Source: Catenuloplanes indicus
Lineage (GTDB): Bacteria > Actinomycetota > Actinomycetes > Mycobacteriales > Micromonosporaceae
DNA length: 64,000 bases
Assembly: GCF_030813715.1 (NCBI RefSeq)
Contig: NZ_JAUSUZ010000001.1
Coordinates: forward strand, 2,232,001-2,296,000
Direction of reading: 5' to 3'
The notes beneath the pieces were generated by a model. It did no database searches and was not told where the DNA came from. It was given only the letters and a program-made list of their open reading frames with translations. The translations under genes and the position numbers were made by a program. The stretch's first letter is position 1. Each line of letters opens with the position of its first letter. This document shows positions 15,775 through 29,267 of this stretch, piece after piece.

Positions 15775-16260
15775 ATGTGGGAGACCGCCCGGATGGCCGG
15801 GTACTTCGCGGCGCACGCGGTGTGGAGCGTGTCCGACGGTGCGACGCTGGTGCCGATGTACGGCTACGAGAAGCCGGACGGGAAACGCGGCCTGGACCGG
15901 TTCCCCGGCGATCTGCAGACCGGCGCCACCGCGGTGCAGGCCGCGCTGCGGGACAACCCGCACGGCGCGGTGCACGCGGTGACGGTGCTGGACGCGTTCA
16001 TCGACCTGCCGGACGGCAAGACCGACGCGCTGATCGTCGAGGCGGCCGGCCACACCGACGGCTTCCTGCTGCGGATGGCGATCCCGTACCGCCCGCAGGA
16101 CGCACCGGGCGGCTTCGCCGTCCACCGGCCGAAGTTCCTCGGTGTCACCGGTGCGCCCCAGGAGCAGTACCAGAAGGTGGCGGAGGCGTTCTTCCAGGGC
16201 GTCGACGCCCACGAGAAGGCCGGCCCGATCTGGGCCGCCCACCTGGACGAGTCACGCTGA
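15775..16260 (+). CDS. Conserved hypothetical protein, 161 residues
   Basis: Start ATG 15775 (MWETARMAGYFAAHAVWSV) with GGGAGG ten bases upstream. Soluble alpha/beta protein with no signal or membrane segment; recognisable phrases are TLVPMYGYEKPDG, GDLQTGATAVQAAL, VTVLDAFIDLPDGKTDALIVEA and the C-terminal YQKVAEAFFQGVDAHEKAG. I do not recognise a named domain. It is divergent from the ThuA/Gfo pair with 69 bp between starts, and is followed by a hairpin. Confidence 0.65.
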   Translation: MWETARMAGYFAAHAVWSVSDGATLVPMYGYEKPDGKRGLDRFPGDLQTGATAVQAALRDNPHGAVHAVTVLDAFIDLPDGKTDALIVEAAGHTDGFLLRMAIPYRPQDAPGGFAVHRPKFLGVTGAPQEQYQKVAEAFFQGVDAHEKAGPIWAAHLDESR

Positions 16261-16279
16261 CCGGGTGAGCTCCCCGGCC

Positions 16280-16318
16280 AGCACCCGGCGGAACGTCTCC
16301 CGGCGGTCGCCGGGTGCT
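16280..16318 (+). terminator. Hairpin downstream of the 161-residue protein gene
   Basis: AGCACCCGGCG (16280-16290) pairs exactly with 16308-16318 around a 17-base loop, 20 bases after the stop. Confidence 0.5.
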
Positions 16319-16622
16319 GGTGTCCCGGCTGACCGACGACCTGACCTGGTCGATGCCGCCGATGCCGGCCTGGTACCGGGGGCGGGACGCGGTGGCTGAC
16401 TTCGCGGTCACGGTGCCGCTGACCAGCTGCGGCGAGTGGCGGCACCCCGGCCCGCTGGACGCGAACGGGCAGCCGGCGGTCGGGCCGTACCTGGCGGGCC
16501 GGGCCTGGTCGATCAACGTGTTCACGCTGCGCGACGAGCGGATCAGCGCGATCACGTCGTTCCTCGGCGCGGCGCACTTCGCCGCGTTCGGCCTCCCGGC
16601 GACGGTCGCGGGTCTCGACTGA
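16314..16622 (+). pseudogene. SnoaL-like tail of an ECF sigma factor, 5'-truncated
   Basis: The frame encodes DDLTWSMPPMPAWYRGRDAVADF, CGEWRHPGPLDANGQPAV, AWSINVFTLRDERISAITSFLGAAHFAAFGLP, which is the C-terminal SnoaL-like domain attached to SigJ/SigG-type ECF sigma factors. The sigma-2 and sigma-4 regions are absent; upstream DNA belongs to the preceding gene and its hairpin. There is no ribosome site before the GTG/CTG candidates near 16314. Could be a free-standing 100-residue SnoaL protein, but those are normally longer at the N-terminus. Confidence 0.6.
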
Positions 16623-16626
16623 CGAA

Positions 16627-16663
16627 GCGGTGCGGCGGCGGAGAACCTCCGCCGCCGCACCGC
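16627..16663. terminator. Strong bidirectional hairpin
   Basis: A perfect 17-bp stem (16627-16643 with 16647-16663) and a 3-base loop AAC, located between the convergent ends of the SnoaL relic and the sigma-partner gene (stop 16670). Confidence 0.75.
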
Positions 16664-16669
16664 GCGCCC

Positions 16670-17947
16670 TCAGTCGCAGGTGGCGACGAAGGCGTGGCTG
16701 CTGCCGGCGCCCGAGGCCTCCGAGGAGGCCGCCTCGCTCGACGGGAGCGGACCGTTCGCCGGTGCCGGCGGCATGACGTAGCCGATGACCTCGTGGTCGT
16801 CGGTCAGGCCGGCCAGCTCGTAGAGCGAGTCCGTGGCGTCGTCCGGCCGCAGCGGCCGCACCTCGCCGCCGTCGAGCAGCACCGCGCCGGTACCCCGGGC
16901 GAACACGGCCGGCAACTGTACGGTGGTGCCGGCCACCGCGCCGTCCGAGGCCACCGCGGCCGGCCAGAGGATCTGCGACGGTAGCCGCTCGATCTTCTTG
17001 TCCGCGATGTTGTAGCGGAACGCGGACCCGTCCGAGACCAGGCCGACCACCCAGTCGCCGCGCATCGCGGTCGGGCGCACCCACTCCGCGCCCGCGGGCA
17101 GCGGCAGGAGCTCCGGCGCCGCGTCCGCGGACGGCCAGATCGCGCCGGTCCCGCTGCTGCCGACCGTGGTGATGTCCGTGGTCTCGCCGGTGCCGATCGT
17201 GCCGAGCACCAGCTTGCCGTCGTCGCCGATCGCCACCACCTCGCCGGACCTGTACGAGGCCGGCAGCCGCAGCGAGGTCGGTTCCGGCTTCGCCACGTTC
17301 CAGACCACCGGTTTCTCGCCCACCTTGCCGCCGGCCAGGTCGCCGCTCTCGGAGATCGCCAGCGCCTGCGCGTCGTCGCCGGCGAGCCGCTTCGGCGTGG
17401 TGCCGGTGAACACCCACGCCTTCGACGCCTCGCTGGACCCGTAGGACCAGGCGGTGAAGGTACCCGAGGAGTTGATCTGAGTCGGGATCAGCACAGCGTT
17501 CTCGACGGTGCCGTCCATCGGCAGCTCGCCCACGCGGGCGCCGTTGTCGAACAGCGTCGGCGCCTGATACTTGCCGTTCATGCCGACCACCCACCGGCCG
17601 CTGCGGTCGACCGCGAGCGGCACGACGGTGCGCGCCGCGAAGTCGGCCGTGACGCAGCCGGCACCGCGCGGCACCGACGACCCGTTCGGCGGGACGACCG
17701 CCGACGGCGCGGCCGCGAACGGCGACCCGGGCCCACCGCCGGTGCCCGGCAGCGACGCGAAGCCTACGCCGGCCGTCACCGCCAGCACGGCCGCGAACGT
17801 GGCGCCGCCCGCCACCATCCGGGTGCGCCGGCGGCGGGTGCCGACGACCATCGTGGCCGCCACGTCCACCCGTGCGTCCGCGGGTGGCTCCTCGGCCAGG
17901 GGCGACATCATTCGCCGGGCCTCCTCTTCCTCTGTGTCGAAGTTCAT
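16670..17947 (-). CDS. Single-pass membrane protein with extracytoplasmic propeller-like domain, partner of ECF sigma factor
   Basis: 425 residues. A ~43-residue acidic cytoplasmic part with R-R-R-R-T-R-M precedes one membrane span (VAGGATFAAVLAVTAGVGFA). The outer ~355 residues show repeating beta-rich units ending in GD/GRWVVGM, GDLAGGKVGEKPVVW, DDGKLVLGTIG, RGDWVVGLVSDGSAFRY, SDGAVAGTTV, like YVTN/WD-type or HAF-repeat propellers. The gene starts inside the sigma gene's stop (ATGA overlap), the position usually held by an anti-sigma factor, but no zinc-binding anti-sigma motif is visible. Regulation of the sigma factor is therefore inference. Confidence 0.7.
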   Translation of the reverse strand: MNFDTEEEEARRMMSPLAEEPPADARVDVAATMVVGTRRRRTRMVAGGATFAAVLAVTAGVGFASLPGTGGGPGSPFAAAPSAVVPPNGSSVPRGAGCVTADFAARTVVPLAVDRSGRWVVGMNGKYQAPTLFDNGARVGELPMDGTVENAVLIPTQINSSGTFTAWSYGSSEASKAWVFTGTTPKRLAGDDAQALAISESGDLAGGKVGEKPVVWNVAKPEPTSLRLPASYRSGEVVAIGDDGKLVLGTIGTGETTDITTVGSSGTGAIWPSADAAPELLPLPAGAEWVRPTAMRGDWVVGLVSDGSAFRYNIADKKIERLPSQILWPAAVASDGAVAGTTVQLPAVFARGTGAVLLDGGEVRPLRPDDATDSLYELAGLTDDHEVIGYVMPPAPANGPLPSSEAASSEASGAGSSHAFVATCD

Positions 17948-18459
17948 CGCGATACCTCCAGGGTCAGGCTCGGCATCCGATCGCCGAGGATCCTGCGCAT
18001 GGCGGTCAGGGCGTGCTTGGTCTGGGACTTGACGGTGCCCTCGGACACGCCGAGGACCTGCGCGGTGTCGGCCACGCTCTGGTCGCAGAGGAACCGCAGC
18101 ACCAGCACGGCCTGCTGGTTCGGCGTGATCCGGGCCAGCGCGGCCCGCAGCAGCTGCCGGTCCTCCACGTCCGCGGCGTCCGACTGCCGATCGGGGGCGG
18201 TCTCGCCGAACAGGCGCACCTTCCACCACCCTCGGCGGCGCTCGTTGAGGAACGTGCGCACCAGGATCCGGTGCACGTACCCGTCGATGTTGTCCGCCCG
18301 CGACACTCGGTGCCATCGCGAGTACACGGTGGTCAGCGTCTCCTGCACCAGGTCGTCCGCCTGGTGCGTGTCGCCGCTGAGCAGGTACGCCCAGCGACGC
18401 AGCGCCGCCATCCGCCCGTGTACGTACGCGAGGTAATCGGCGTCCGTATCGTCGCTCAT
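17944..18459 (-). CDS. ECF RNA polymerase sigma factor, SigE-family (actinobacterial)
   Basis: 171 residues. Region 2 holds ADYLAYVHGRMAALRRWAYLLSGDTHQADDLVQETL and YVHRILVRTFLNERRR; region 4 holds LRAALARITPNQQAVLVLRFLCDQSVADTAQVLGVSEGTVKSQTKHAL. ATG 18459 is preferred over the longer frame because AGGAG lies five bases before it. Directs RNA polymerase to a small regulon, likely in response to envelope or extracellular cues sensed with its co-translated membrane partner. Confidence 0.9.
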   Translation of the reverse strand: MSDDTDADYLAYVHGRMAALRRWAYLLSGDTHQADDLVQETLTTVYSRWHRVSRADNIDGYVHRILVRTFLNERRRGWWKVRLFGETAPDRQSDAADVEDRQLLRAALARITPNQQAVLVLRFLCDQSVADTAQVLGVSEGTVKSQTKHALTAMRRILGDRMPSLTLEVSR

Positions 18460-18736
18460 GTCCGCTCCTGTCGACATGTCACGAACGAGAGACACCACCT
18501 CGCCGCGCCCGGTTGTAGGCGGGCCGAAAGTTTTTCACACCAAAATCACGATCAAAATCAGGCGAGAGTACGAGCGCCACCTCCCCGGCCCGCTCCGAGA
18601 CCGTCGGCTCATGCCGTCGACCAGCGCTTTCGCCAATCCCGGGGCCGGTTCCCGGCGGACGCTGTCAGCCTCATCACTGTCTATATCGACCGAATCTCCC
18701 TAGCATGACGAGGCTGCCTAGACAGGGAGGAATTCC

Positions 18737-20959
18737 TTGATATCGGTACGAAGAGGCCTCGCCGCCGCGGTCGCCACGCTGCTGGCCGTCGGCGCGAGCG
18801 CTCCCGCGACCGCCGCCGAACCGGAGGGCACGGTGCTCGGCACCGGCACCCCGCAGTCGATCGCCGGTTCCTACATCGTCTTCCTGAAGGACGCCGCGGT
18901 CGCCGCGGACGCGGTCCCCGGCACCGCGGACGCGCTGGCCGGGCGGCACGGCGGCACCGTCGTCCGGACTTACCGGCACGCGATCCGGGGCTTCGAGGCG
19001 CGCCTGACCGAGCGCGCGGCACGCCGGCTGGCCGCGAACCCCGTGGTCGCGTCCGTCACCCAGAACGCGACCGTGACCGGCTCGGACGTGCAGTCCCCCA
19101 CGCCGTCCTGGGGCCTGGACCGGATCGACCAGCGCGCGCTGCCCACGGACGGCAGCTTCACCTACCCGGGCGGCGTGCCGCGGGTGACCGCGTACATCAT
19201 CGACGGCGGCATCAACCTCACGCACACCGAGTTCACCGGCCGGGTCCGCTCCGGCTGGGACTTCGTGGACGACGACGCGCAGGCGGACGACTGCCGCGGC
19301 CACGGCACGCACGTGGCCGGCACGGTCGGCGGCACCACGTACGGCGTGGCCAAGACCGTCGAGCTGGTCGCGGTGCGCGTGCTCAACTGCGAGGGCAGCG
19401 GCTCGGTAGCCTCGGTGATCGCCGGCATCGACTGGGTCACCGCGGACCACGAGGCGGGCACCCCGGCCGTGGCGAACATCAGCATCAACGCGGCACGCCG
19501 CTTCCCGGCCGAGGAGGCCGCGGTCAGCCGGTCGATCGCGGACGGCGTCACGTACGTGATCTCGGCCGGCAACGACAACGGCGCCAACGCCTGTGACCGG
19601 ACGCCGGCCGGCGTGCCCGAGGCGATCACCGTGGGCGCGACCGGCCCGGACGACGCCCGCGCGCCGTTCTCCAACGTCGGCACGTGCGTGGACGTGTTCG
19701 CCCCCGGCGTCGACATCCTCTCCGCGAACATCGGCGACGACACCGCGACCCGGCTGTGGAGCGGCACGTCGATGGCCGCGCCGCACGTCACCGGCGCGGC
19801 CGCGCTGATCCTGGCCGGCCACCCGACGTACACCCCGGCCGAGGTCGCGGGCGAACTGCTGGCCGAGGCCACGCCGGGCGTGGTCGGCGACGCCGGCACC
19901 GGCTCACCGAACCGGCTGCTCTACGTCGACTCCACCGCGCCCGCGAACGACTTCTCGCTCGCAGCCACGCCCACGGACGGCGACGTGGTGGCCGGCGGCA
20001 GCGCCACTGCCACGATCACCGGCACCGTCACCCGCGGCGCGGCACAGCAGGTCACGCTGAGCGCACGCGGGCTGCCGGCCGGCGCGACCGCCACGTTCGC
20101 GCCCGCCACGATCGGCTCCGGCGGCAGCACCGAGCTGACCGTCACCACCGGCACGCGGACCGCGCCCGGCACGTACGACGTGCTGGTGGTCGGCACCGGC
20201 CCGAGCGCGACCCGGCCGACCTGGTTCACGCTGACCGTCACGGCCGCGGCCGGCTGCGTCGGCGCGAGCGACCGCGACGTCTCGCTGGAGAGCGACCACG
20301 CGGTCGAGCTGCCGATCACGATCGCCGGCTGCGGCGTGCACGCGGCCGCGAACAGCACGGTCGAGGTGCACATCGACCACACCTACGTCGACGACCTCGA
20401 GGTGAAGCTGATCGCGCCGAGCGGCCGGCAGTACAACCTGCTCGACCGCACCGGCGACGACGCGCAGGACATCGACTACACGTTCACTCACGACCTGTCC
20501 GCGGAGCCGGCCGACGGCGTGTGGAAGCTGTCCGTGTTCGACAACGCGCCGAGCGGCACCGGCATGACCGACTCCTGGGTGCTCAACCTGGCCGGCGAGG
20601 ACCTGCCGGTGCCGGTCTGCGGTGGCGTCTCCACCACGGATCACACGTTCGCGGACATGGAGACGGCACGGAGCCCGATCACGGTCACCGGCTGCGACCG
20701 GACCCCGTCGAACAGCAGCTACGTGGAGGTGCGCATCCGGCACCCGCAGGAGCGGGACCTCGCCGTCTACCTGGTCGCGCCGGACGGTGAGCGGATCGAC
20801 CTGCAGATCAACCAGGCGTACTACTCGCCGGACTCGTTCCGCACGCACATCGCGCGCCTGACCGGCAAGCCGGCGAACGGCACATGGACGCTGCAGGTGT
20901 CGGACGACATCTGGGGCAACGAGCCGGGCACGCTGGAGGGCTGGAAGCTCACCCTGTAG
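18737..20959 (+). CDS. Secreted S8 subtilase with two C-terminal P domains
   Basis: 740 residues from TTG 18737 with GGGAGG seven bases upstream. Signal peptide 1-27 (ending ATAA), I9 propeptide ~40-105 ([31 protein letters not shown]), peptidase domain ~115-395 with Asp156 (IIDGG), His189 (RGHGTHVAG), Asn of the oxyanion hole in SAGNDNGAN, and Ser345 ([17 protein letters not shown]). A Thr/Gly-rich Ig-like region (~400-505) is followed by two P/homoB domains (~510-615 and ~625-740), each with [28 protein letters not shown] and a GTW-x-L-x-V-x-D end. Exported protease. Its stop overlaps the convergent GNAT gene by 11 bp. Confidence 0.93.
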   Translation: MISVRRGLAAAVATLLAVGASAPATAAEPEGTVLGTGTPQSIAGSYIVFLKDAAVAADAVPGTADALAGRHGGTVVRTYRHAIRGFEARLTERAARRLAANPVVASVTQNATVTGSDVQSPTPSWGLDRIDQRALPTDGSFTYPGGVPRVTAYIIDGGINLTHTEFTGRVRSGWDFVDDDAQADDCRGHGTHVAGTVGGTTYGVAKTVELVAVRVLNCEGSGSVASVIAGIDWVTADHEAGTPAVANISINAARRFPAEEAAVSRSIADGVTYVISAGNDNGANACDRTPAGVPEAITVGATGPDDARAPFSNVGTCVDVFAPGVDILSANIGDDTATRLWSGTSMAAPHVTGAAALILAGHPTYTPAEVAGELLAEATPGVVGDAGTGSPNRLLYVDSTAPANDFSLAATPTDGDVVAGGSATATITGTVTRGAAQQVTLSARGLPAGATATFAPATIGSGGSTELTVTTGTRTAPGTYDVLVVGTGPSATRPTWFTLTVTAAAGCVGASDRDVSLESDHAVELPITIAGCGVHAAANSTVEVHIDHTYVDDLEVKLIAPSGRQYNLLDRTGDDAQDIDYTFTHDLSAEPADGVWKLSVFDNAPSGTGMTDSWVLNLAGEDLPVPVCGGVSTTDHTFADMETARSPITVTGCDRTPSNSSYVEVRIRHPQERDLAVYLVAPDGERIDLQINQAYYSPDSFRTHIARLTGKPANGTWTLQVSDDIWGNEPGTLEGWKLTL

Positions 20960-21539
20960 CGCGGTCCCCGGCGTGCGAGGCGAACCATTCGGTGGCGAGC
21001 ATCGCGAAGTCCAGCTCCGTGGTCCACTCGCCCTTGAAGAACTCGTTCTCCACCAGGCGCGCCTCCTGACGCATGCCCAGGCGGCGTGCCAGCCGGGCGG
21101 AGGCGACGTTGCGCTCGTCGATCCGCGCGGTGATCCGGCGCAGGCCCAGCTCCTCGAAGCCGAGCCGGAGCATCGCGCGGGCCGCCTCGGTCGCGTACCC
21201 GTGGCCGCCGTAGGCCGGGTTGAGCATCCAGCCGACCTCGCCGCCCGCGTGCAGCCGACTGTGATAGAAGAGGATCACGTCCCCGATCAGCTCGCCGGTC
21301 GTGACCAGCTGCACGCCGAGCGTGAGGTTCTGCCCCTCGTCGGTCAGCGCGTGGTTCGCGAAGACGCCCTTGATGCGGGCCTGGATGTCGTCCCGGTTCT
21401 GCGGTTGGAACGGGACGAAACGACAGAGATCGGGAATGCTGCGGTACGCGACGAGCGCGTCGGTGTCCGCCAGGGTGAGCGGCCGGAGGAGCAGCCGTTC
21501 GGTGCGGACCGGGTAGCTGGGGCGCAGTTCGGTTGGCAT
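20949..21539 (-). CDS. GNAT-family N-acetyltransferase (RimJ-like)
   Basis: 196 residues: [18 protein letters not shown], the acetyl-CoA loop in [25 protein letters not shown] (a Q/R-x-x-G-x-G/A variant), and [27 protein letters not shown]. This is the GNAT_3/RimJ type that modifies protein N-termini, antibiotics or small molecules; the acceptor is unknown. Start ATG 21539. Its last codons overlap the end of the subtilase gene on the other strand. Confidence 0.88.
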   Translation of the reverse strand: MPTELRPSYPVRTERLLLRPLTLADTDALVAYRSIPDLCRFVPFQPQNRDDIQARIKGVFANHALTDEGQNLTLGVQLVTTGELIGDVILFYHSRLHAGGEVGWMLNPAYGGHGYATEAARAMLRLGFEELGLRRITARIDERNVASARLARRLGMRQEARLVENEFFKGEWTTELDFAMLATEWFASHAGDRATG

Positions 21540-21675
21540 CGACTGCGATCCTGCCAGCTGCCCCGGCCCGCTTCACGGTATTTCTCGCTCGCGAGACGAC
21601 GGACGCCCTCCCGTCGCGCGCTGCGCCCCCTCCACGGCGGCGACGGCACCGACGGCCGAGGCTGCGGGCCCCGGT

Positions 21676-22290
21676 TCAGGCGGGCACCGGTCCGGCGCCG
21701 GCCGACACCGTCGTGGTCACCCGCACCAGCGCCGGCCGGGACGGCACCGACCCGAACCCGAACCGCACCGGCGGCGTCACGTCCGCGAGGCCGCCGAGAT
21801 CCGTGCCGGCCCAGGTCGCCCGCGCCCTCGTGATCGGGCGCAGGTCCTGTGCGCCGTACCATTCCCGGCGGCCGTTGCCGGCCGAGCCGCGGGTGCGGAC
21901 GCCGGGCAGCACCAGCCGCGCCGGGTGGTCGATCGCGGCGATCCAGGCGGGCGTCCGGGCCAGCGGTGGCGGCACCAGGCGCAGCAGCAGTCCCAGTGGG
22001 CCGCGCCGGCCGGGCCGGAAGGACAGCCGCAGCGGTCCGGCGTCGACCCGCCACTCCACGCCGGTGGTCACCCGCACCGGTACCGTCCGCACCTCGTCGA
22101 ACCGGTAGGTCGCGCCGACGAAGGCGGCCACCTCACCGGACGGGGCGAGCAGCAGCCGGTGGCCGTCCGGCCGCTCGGCCATCACGTCCGAGAACGGGCC
22201 GAGCGGCGAACGGGGCCAGTGCCCGAGCACGATCCGCGTACCGGAGGTGGTGCCCAGGCCCGCGATCCACCCGTCGAATCTCCATCGCAT
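21676..22290 (-). CDS. Conserved hypothetical protein, 204 residues
   Basis: MRWRFDGWIAGLGTTSGTRIVLGHWPRSPLGPFSDVM, RPDGHRLLLAPSGEVAAFV, then YRFDEVRTVPVRV and RFGFGSVPSRPALVRVTTTV. Beta-rich soluble protein resembling a family common in actinomycetes with the opening WxxGxGTxxGxRxVVGxW; no catalytic motif known to me. GAAGGG precedes the ATG at 22290. Divergent from the RidA gene with only 18 bp between the two start codons. Confidence 0.7.
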   Translation of the reverse strand: MRWRFDGWIAGLGTTSGTRIVLGHWPRSPLGPFSDVMAERPDGHRLLLAPSGEVAAFVGATYRFDEVRTVPVRVTTGVEWRVDAGPLRLSFRPGRRGPLGLLLRLVPPPLARTPAWIAAIDHPARLVLPGVRTRGSAGNGRREWYGAQDLRPITRARATWAGTDLGGLADVTPPVRFGFGSVPSRPALVRVTTTVSAGAGPVPA

Positions 22291-22308
22291 CCGTCATACC
22301 CTTCCCCG

Positions 22309-22695
22309 ATGGCAGAGCGACGCACCATTCTCAGCGGATCCACGTTCGAGGAGCAGATCGGCTACGCCCGCGCGGTCGTGCACGGTGACCACGTCTACGT
22401 CTCCGGCACCACCGGCTTCGACTACACCACCATGACGATCGCGGACGACGTTGCCGCACAGGCCGAGCAATCCCTCCGCAACATCACCGCCGCGCTCGCC
22501 GAGGCCGGCTGCACCGCCGCCGACGTGGTGCGCGTCCGCTACTACCTCACCGACCGCGCCGACTTCGCGCCGTGCTGGCCGGTCTTCCGCCGCTACTTCG
22601 CCGGCGCCCGCCCGGCCGCGACCATGCTGGTCTGTGGCCTCGCCGACCCCCGGATGAAGCTGGAGATCGAGGTCGACGCGCGCCGGACGCGCTAG
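22309..22695 (+). CDS. RidA-family protein (enamine/imine deaminase-like)
   Basis: 128 residues: SGSTFEEQIGYARAVVHGDHVYVSGTTG, QAEQSLRNITAALAEAGCTAADVVRVRYYLTD, PAATMLVCGLADPRMKLEIEVDARR. The YjgF/RidA fold is clear; the usual R-P-A-R-T-x-V is RPAATMLVCGLADPRMKLEIEV. RidA proteins hydrolyse reactive enamine intermediates of amino-acid metabolism. ATG 22309 lacks a Shine-Dalgarno and sits nine bases after CATACC, so the mRNA may be leaderless. Confidence 0.9.
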   Translation: MAERRTILSGSTFEEQIGYARAVVHGDHVYVSGTTGFDYTTMTIADDVAAQAEQSLRNITAALAEAGCTAADVVRVRYYLTDRADFAPCWPVFRRYFAGARPAATMLVCGLADPRMKLEIEVDARRTR

Positions 22696-22702
22696 CGCGG
22701 CG

Positions 22703-27508
<4,806 letters not shown>

Positions 27509-27813
27509 CGACGTCCCGATCGGCGGCCAAGCGCCGTTCGTGAGAGAAACCGCAGCGCCGGGAACACACGGTCGGCAAGGAACGCGGTGCCACCCGGTGA
27601 CCGGCATGGCCGGCGGCCGGCCGGCACGCCGACGCCACGCTGATCGCCCAGCCGGCGCCACGCCCGCCCGTGCGGGGCGGGCGTGGCGCAACCGGCGCGG
27701 TCGCTGATGCGGCCGGGTGGCTTTCCGGCGGCGCCGCGGCTGAGTCGCGAACCGGTTCTGCCGGACTGAGTGGTCAACCACCCGCCCGAGTGGTCAGGCG
27801 GCGGAGTGAGTGC
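27509..27813. other. Intergenic stretch with terminator and short repeated motif
   Basis: No gene seen in ~305 bp. It contains the hairpin at 27655-27689 and, between 27768 and 27832, three spaced copies of GAGTG-x-TCA (CTGAGTGGTCA, CCGAGTGGTCA, GTGAGTGCTCA), a sequence also present at the tips of the 13334 palindrome (CTGAGTGATCA). Confidence 0.6.
27655..27689 (-). terminator. Strong hairpin after the F420/NADP oxidoreductase gene
   Basis: Perfect 15-bp stem (27655-27669 with 27675-27689), 5-base loop GTGCG. It lies 125 bp past the stop at 27814 and 147 bp upstream of the kinase gene start. Confidence 0.6.
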
Positions 27814-28392
27814 TCAGTTGGTGACGGCGAAGCCGCCGGCCCAGGTGATCTTCTCGCCGGCGGCCAGCGTGATCTGCAGGAAGGCGAGCGCCTCAAGCTC
27901 CCGGGCGCGCTTCAGGCTGCCCGCGTCGATCGCCGTGAGGCCGCCGCCCTGCACGAGCGCGGAGACCGCGGACTTCGCGTCCGCGTCGTCGCCGGCGATC
28001 AGCACGGTGGTGGTCGCGACGCCGCCGACCGAGCCGGACACCAACGTACCGCCGAAGTTGGTGTTGAAGGCCTTGACCACGTGCGAATCCGGCAGCGCGG
28101 CCGCGATCTCGGCGGCGGCGGAACCGTCGGCCGGCGTGACCAGGCCGTCGAACGTCTCGAAGTTGACCGGGTTGGTCAGGTCGACCACGATCTTGCCGGC
28201 CAGCTCGGCGCGGCGGGCCTCGACGATGCCGGCGACCGCCGCGTACGGCACGGCCAGCACCACGATGTCACCGGTGACCGCCTTGCCCGCGTCCGAGCTG
28301 TTGAACAGCTCGACCGAGTTGCCGCCCTTGGCCGCGAGTCCCGAGACGGCCTGACCCATGTTACCGCTGCCGATGATGCTGACGTGTGCCAT
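27814..28392 (-). CDS. NADPH-dependent F420 reductase-like oxidoreductase
   Basis: 192 residues: N-terminal GSGNMGQAVSGLA dinucleotide loop, DIVVLAVPYAAVAGIV, VDLTNPVNFETFDGLVTPADGSAAAEIA, HVVKAFNTNFGGTL, and VLIAGDDADAKSAV. This matches the F420H2:NADP oxidoreductase/NADP-binding (YadH/Npd) family. Divergently transcribed from a MarR regulator, with two operator-like dyads in the 87-bp gap, so it is the likely target of that regulator. A role in redox or quinone/electrophile stress is inference. Confidence 0.85.
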   Translation of the reverse strand: MAHVSIIGSGNMGQAVSGLAAKGGNSVELFNSSDAGKAVTGDIVVLAVPYAAVAGIVEARRAELAGKIVVDLTNPVNFETFDGLVTPADGSAAAEIAAALPDSHVVKAFNTNFGGTLVSGSVGGVATTTVLIAGDDADAKSAVSALVQGGGLTAIDAGSLKRARELEALAFLQITLAAGEKITWAGGFAVTN

Positions 28393-28415
28393 GACGCTCT
28401 CCCTCGACGTGCTTG

Positions 28416-28429
28416 GTTGTTGCTACAAC
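28416..28429. promoter_or_regulatory. MarR operator candidate 1
   Basis: GTTGT-TGCT-ACAAC; the arms extend to TGGTTGT/ACAACCA (28414-28431). Same dyad as at 28444, 28 bp apart centre to centre, i.e. under three helical turns, within the divergent promoter region. Confidence 0.65.
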
Positions 28430-28443
28430 CATTGCACATTCAA

Positions 28444-28457
28444 GTTGTCGCTACAAC
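28444..28457. promoter_or_regulatory. MarR operator candidate 2
   Basis: GTTGT-CGCT-ACAAC, differing from copy 1 by one spacer base. It ends just before a possible upstream ATG (28459), which supports translation starting later, at 28480. Confidence 0.65.
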
Positions 28458-28479
28458 CATGCGTGGCACAATTGTGCGT

Positions 28480-28968
28480 ATGGACACCCGCTGGCTCACC
28501 CGCGAACAGCTGTCGACCTGGGTGCGGCTGCTCGCCGTGATCGAGCTGCTGCCCGGCGTCCTCGACTCACAGCTGCGGCGCGACTCGCAGCTCACCCACT
28601 TCGACTACTACGTGCTCGCGATGCTCTCCGAGGCCGACAAGCGCACGCTGCGGATGACCGCGCTGGCCGAACTCACCGCCGCCACGCTGGCCCGGCTCTC
28701 GCACGTGGTGCAGCGTCTGGAGTCGCGTGGCCTGGTCGAGCGCTTCCCGTGCCCGCACGACAAGCGGGCGACCAACGCGCGCCTCACGGACGCCGGCTGG
28801 GCGAAGGTGCGCGAGGCCGCGCCCGGCCACGTCGAGACCGTGCGCCGGAACGTGATCGACGCGCTCACGCCGGAGCAGATGTCCCAGCTCCACGACATCG
28901 CCGAGGCGATCATCGGCCGCCTCGACCCGGAGGGCCGCCGCGCCGTCCTGCACCGGCACTACGACTAG
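28480..28968 (+). CDS. MarR-family transcriptional regulator
   Basis: 162 residues. Winged helix: LTHFDYYVLAMLSEADKRTLRMTALAELTAATLARLSHVVQRLESRGLVERFPCPHDKRATNARLTDAGWAKV, with the DKR wing typical of MarR. Flanking helices provide dimerisation. ATG 28480 (MDTRWL) is preferred; ATG 28459 is in frame but abuts the operator dyad. Probably represses itself and the divergent F420/NADP oxidoreductase until a ligand binds. Confidence 0.9.
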   Translation: MDTRWLTREQLSTWVRLLAVIELLPGVLDSQLRRDSQLTHFDYYVLAMLSEADKRTLRMTALAELTAATLARLSHVVQRLESRGLVERFPCPHDKRATNARLTDAGWAKVREAAPGHVETVRRNVIDALTPEQMSQLHDIAEAIIGRLDPEGRRAVLHRHYD

Positions 28969-29020
28969 GTCCTGTCTCGCCCCTTGCCCGACGGCGCGCA
29001 CCCATGAACCATCGACGAAC

Positions 29021-29230
29021 ATGACACTGTACGAGTCCATCGGCGGCGAAGCCGCGGTAGGTGCCGCCGTCGACGAGTTCTACCGGCGGGTCGTGAACGA
29101 TCCGGACCTGGCCGGGTGCTTCGCCGGGGCCGGCCTGGCCCGGCTCACGGCACACCAGCGCGCGTTCATCGCGGCCGCGCCGGCCCCGCTGCGCGCCGAC
29201 ATTGTCGATAATCGGATGAACACCGGGTGA
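29021..29230 (+). pseudogene. Truncated-hemoglobin (trHb) fragment, 3' part lost
   Basis: The first ~52 residues (MTLYESIGGEAAVGAAVDEFYRRVVNDPDLAGCF, LTAHQRAFIAAA) are the N-terminal half of a group I truncated hemoglobin, including the B-helix Tyr region. After FIAAA the frame goes to APAPLRADIVDNRMNTG and stops, so the E-to-H helices with the proximal His are absent. It cannot bind heme normally. It lies between the MarR gene and a LysE exporter. Confidence 0.7.
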
Positions 29231-29267
29231 GCTGGCGGCCGGGCGGCGGGCGGCGCACGCTGGTCTG

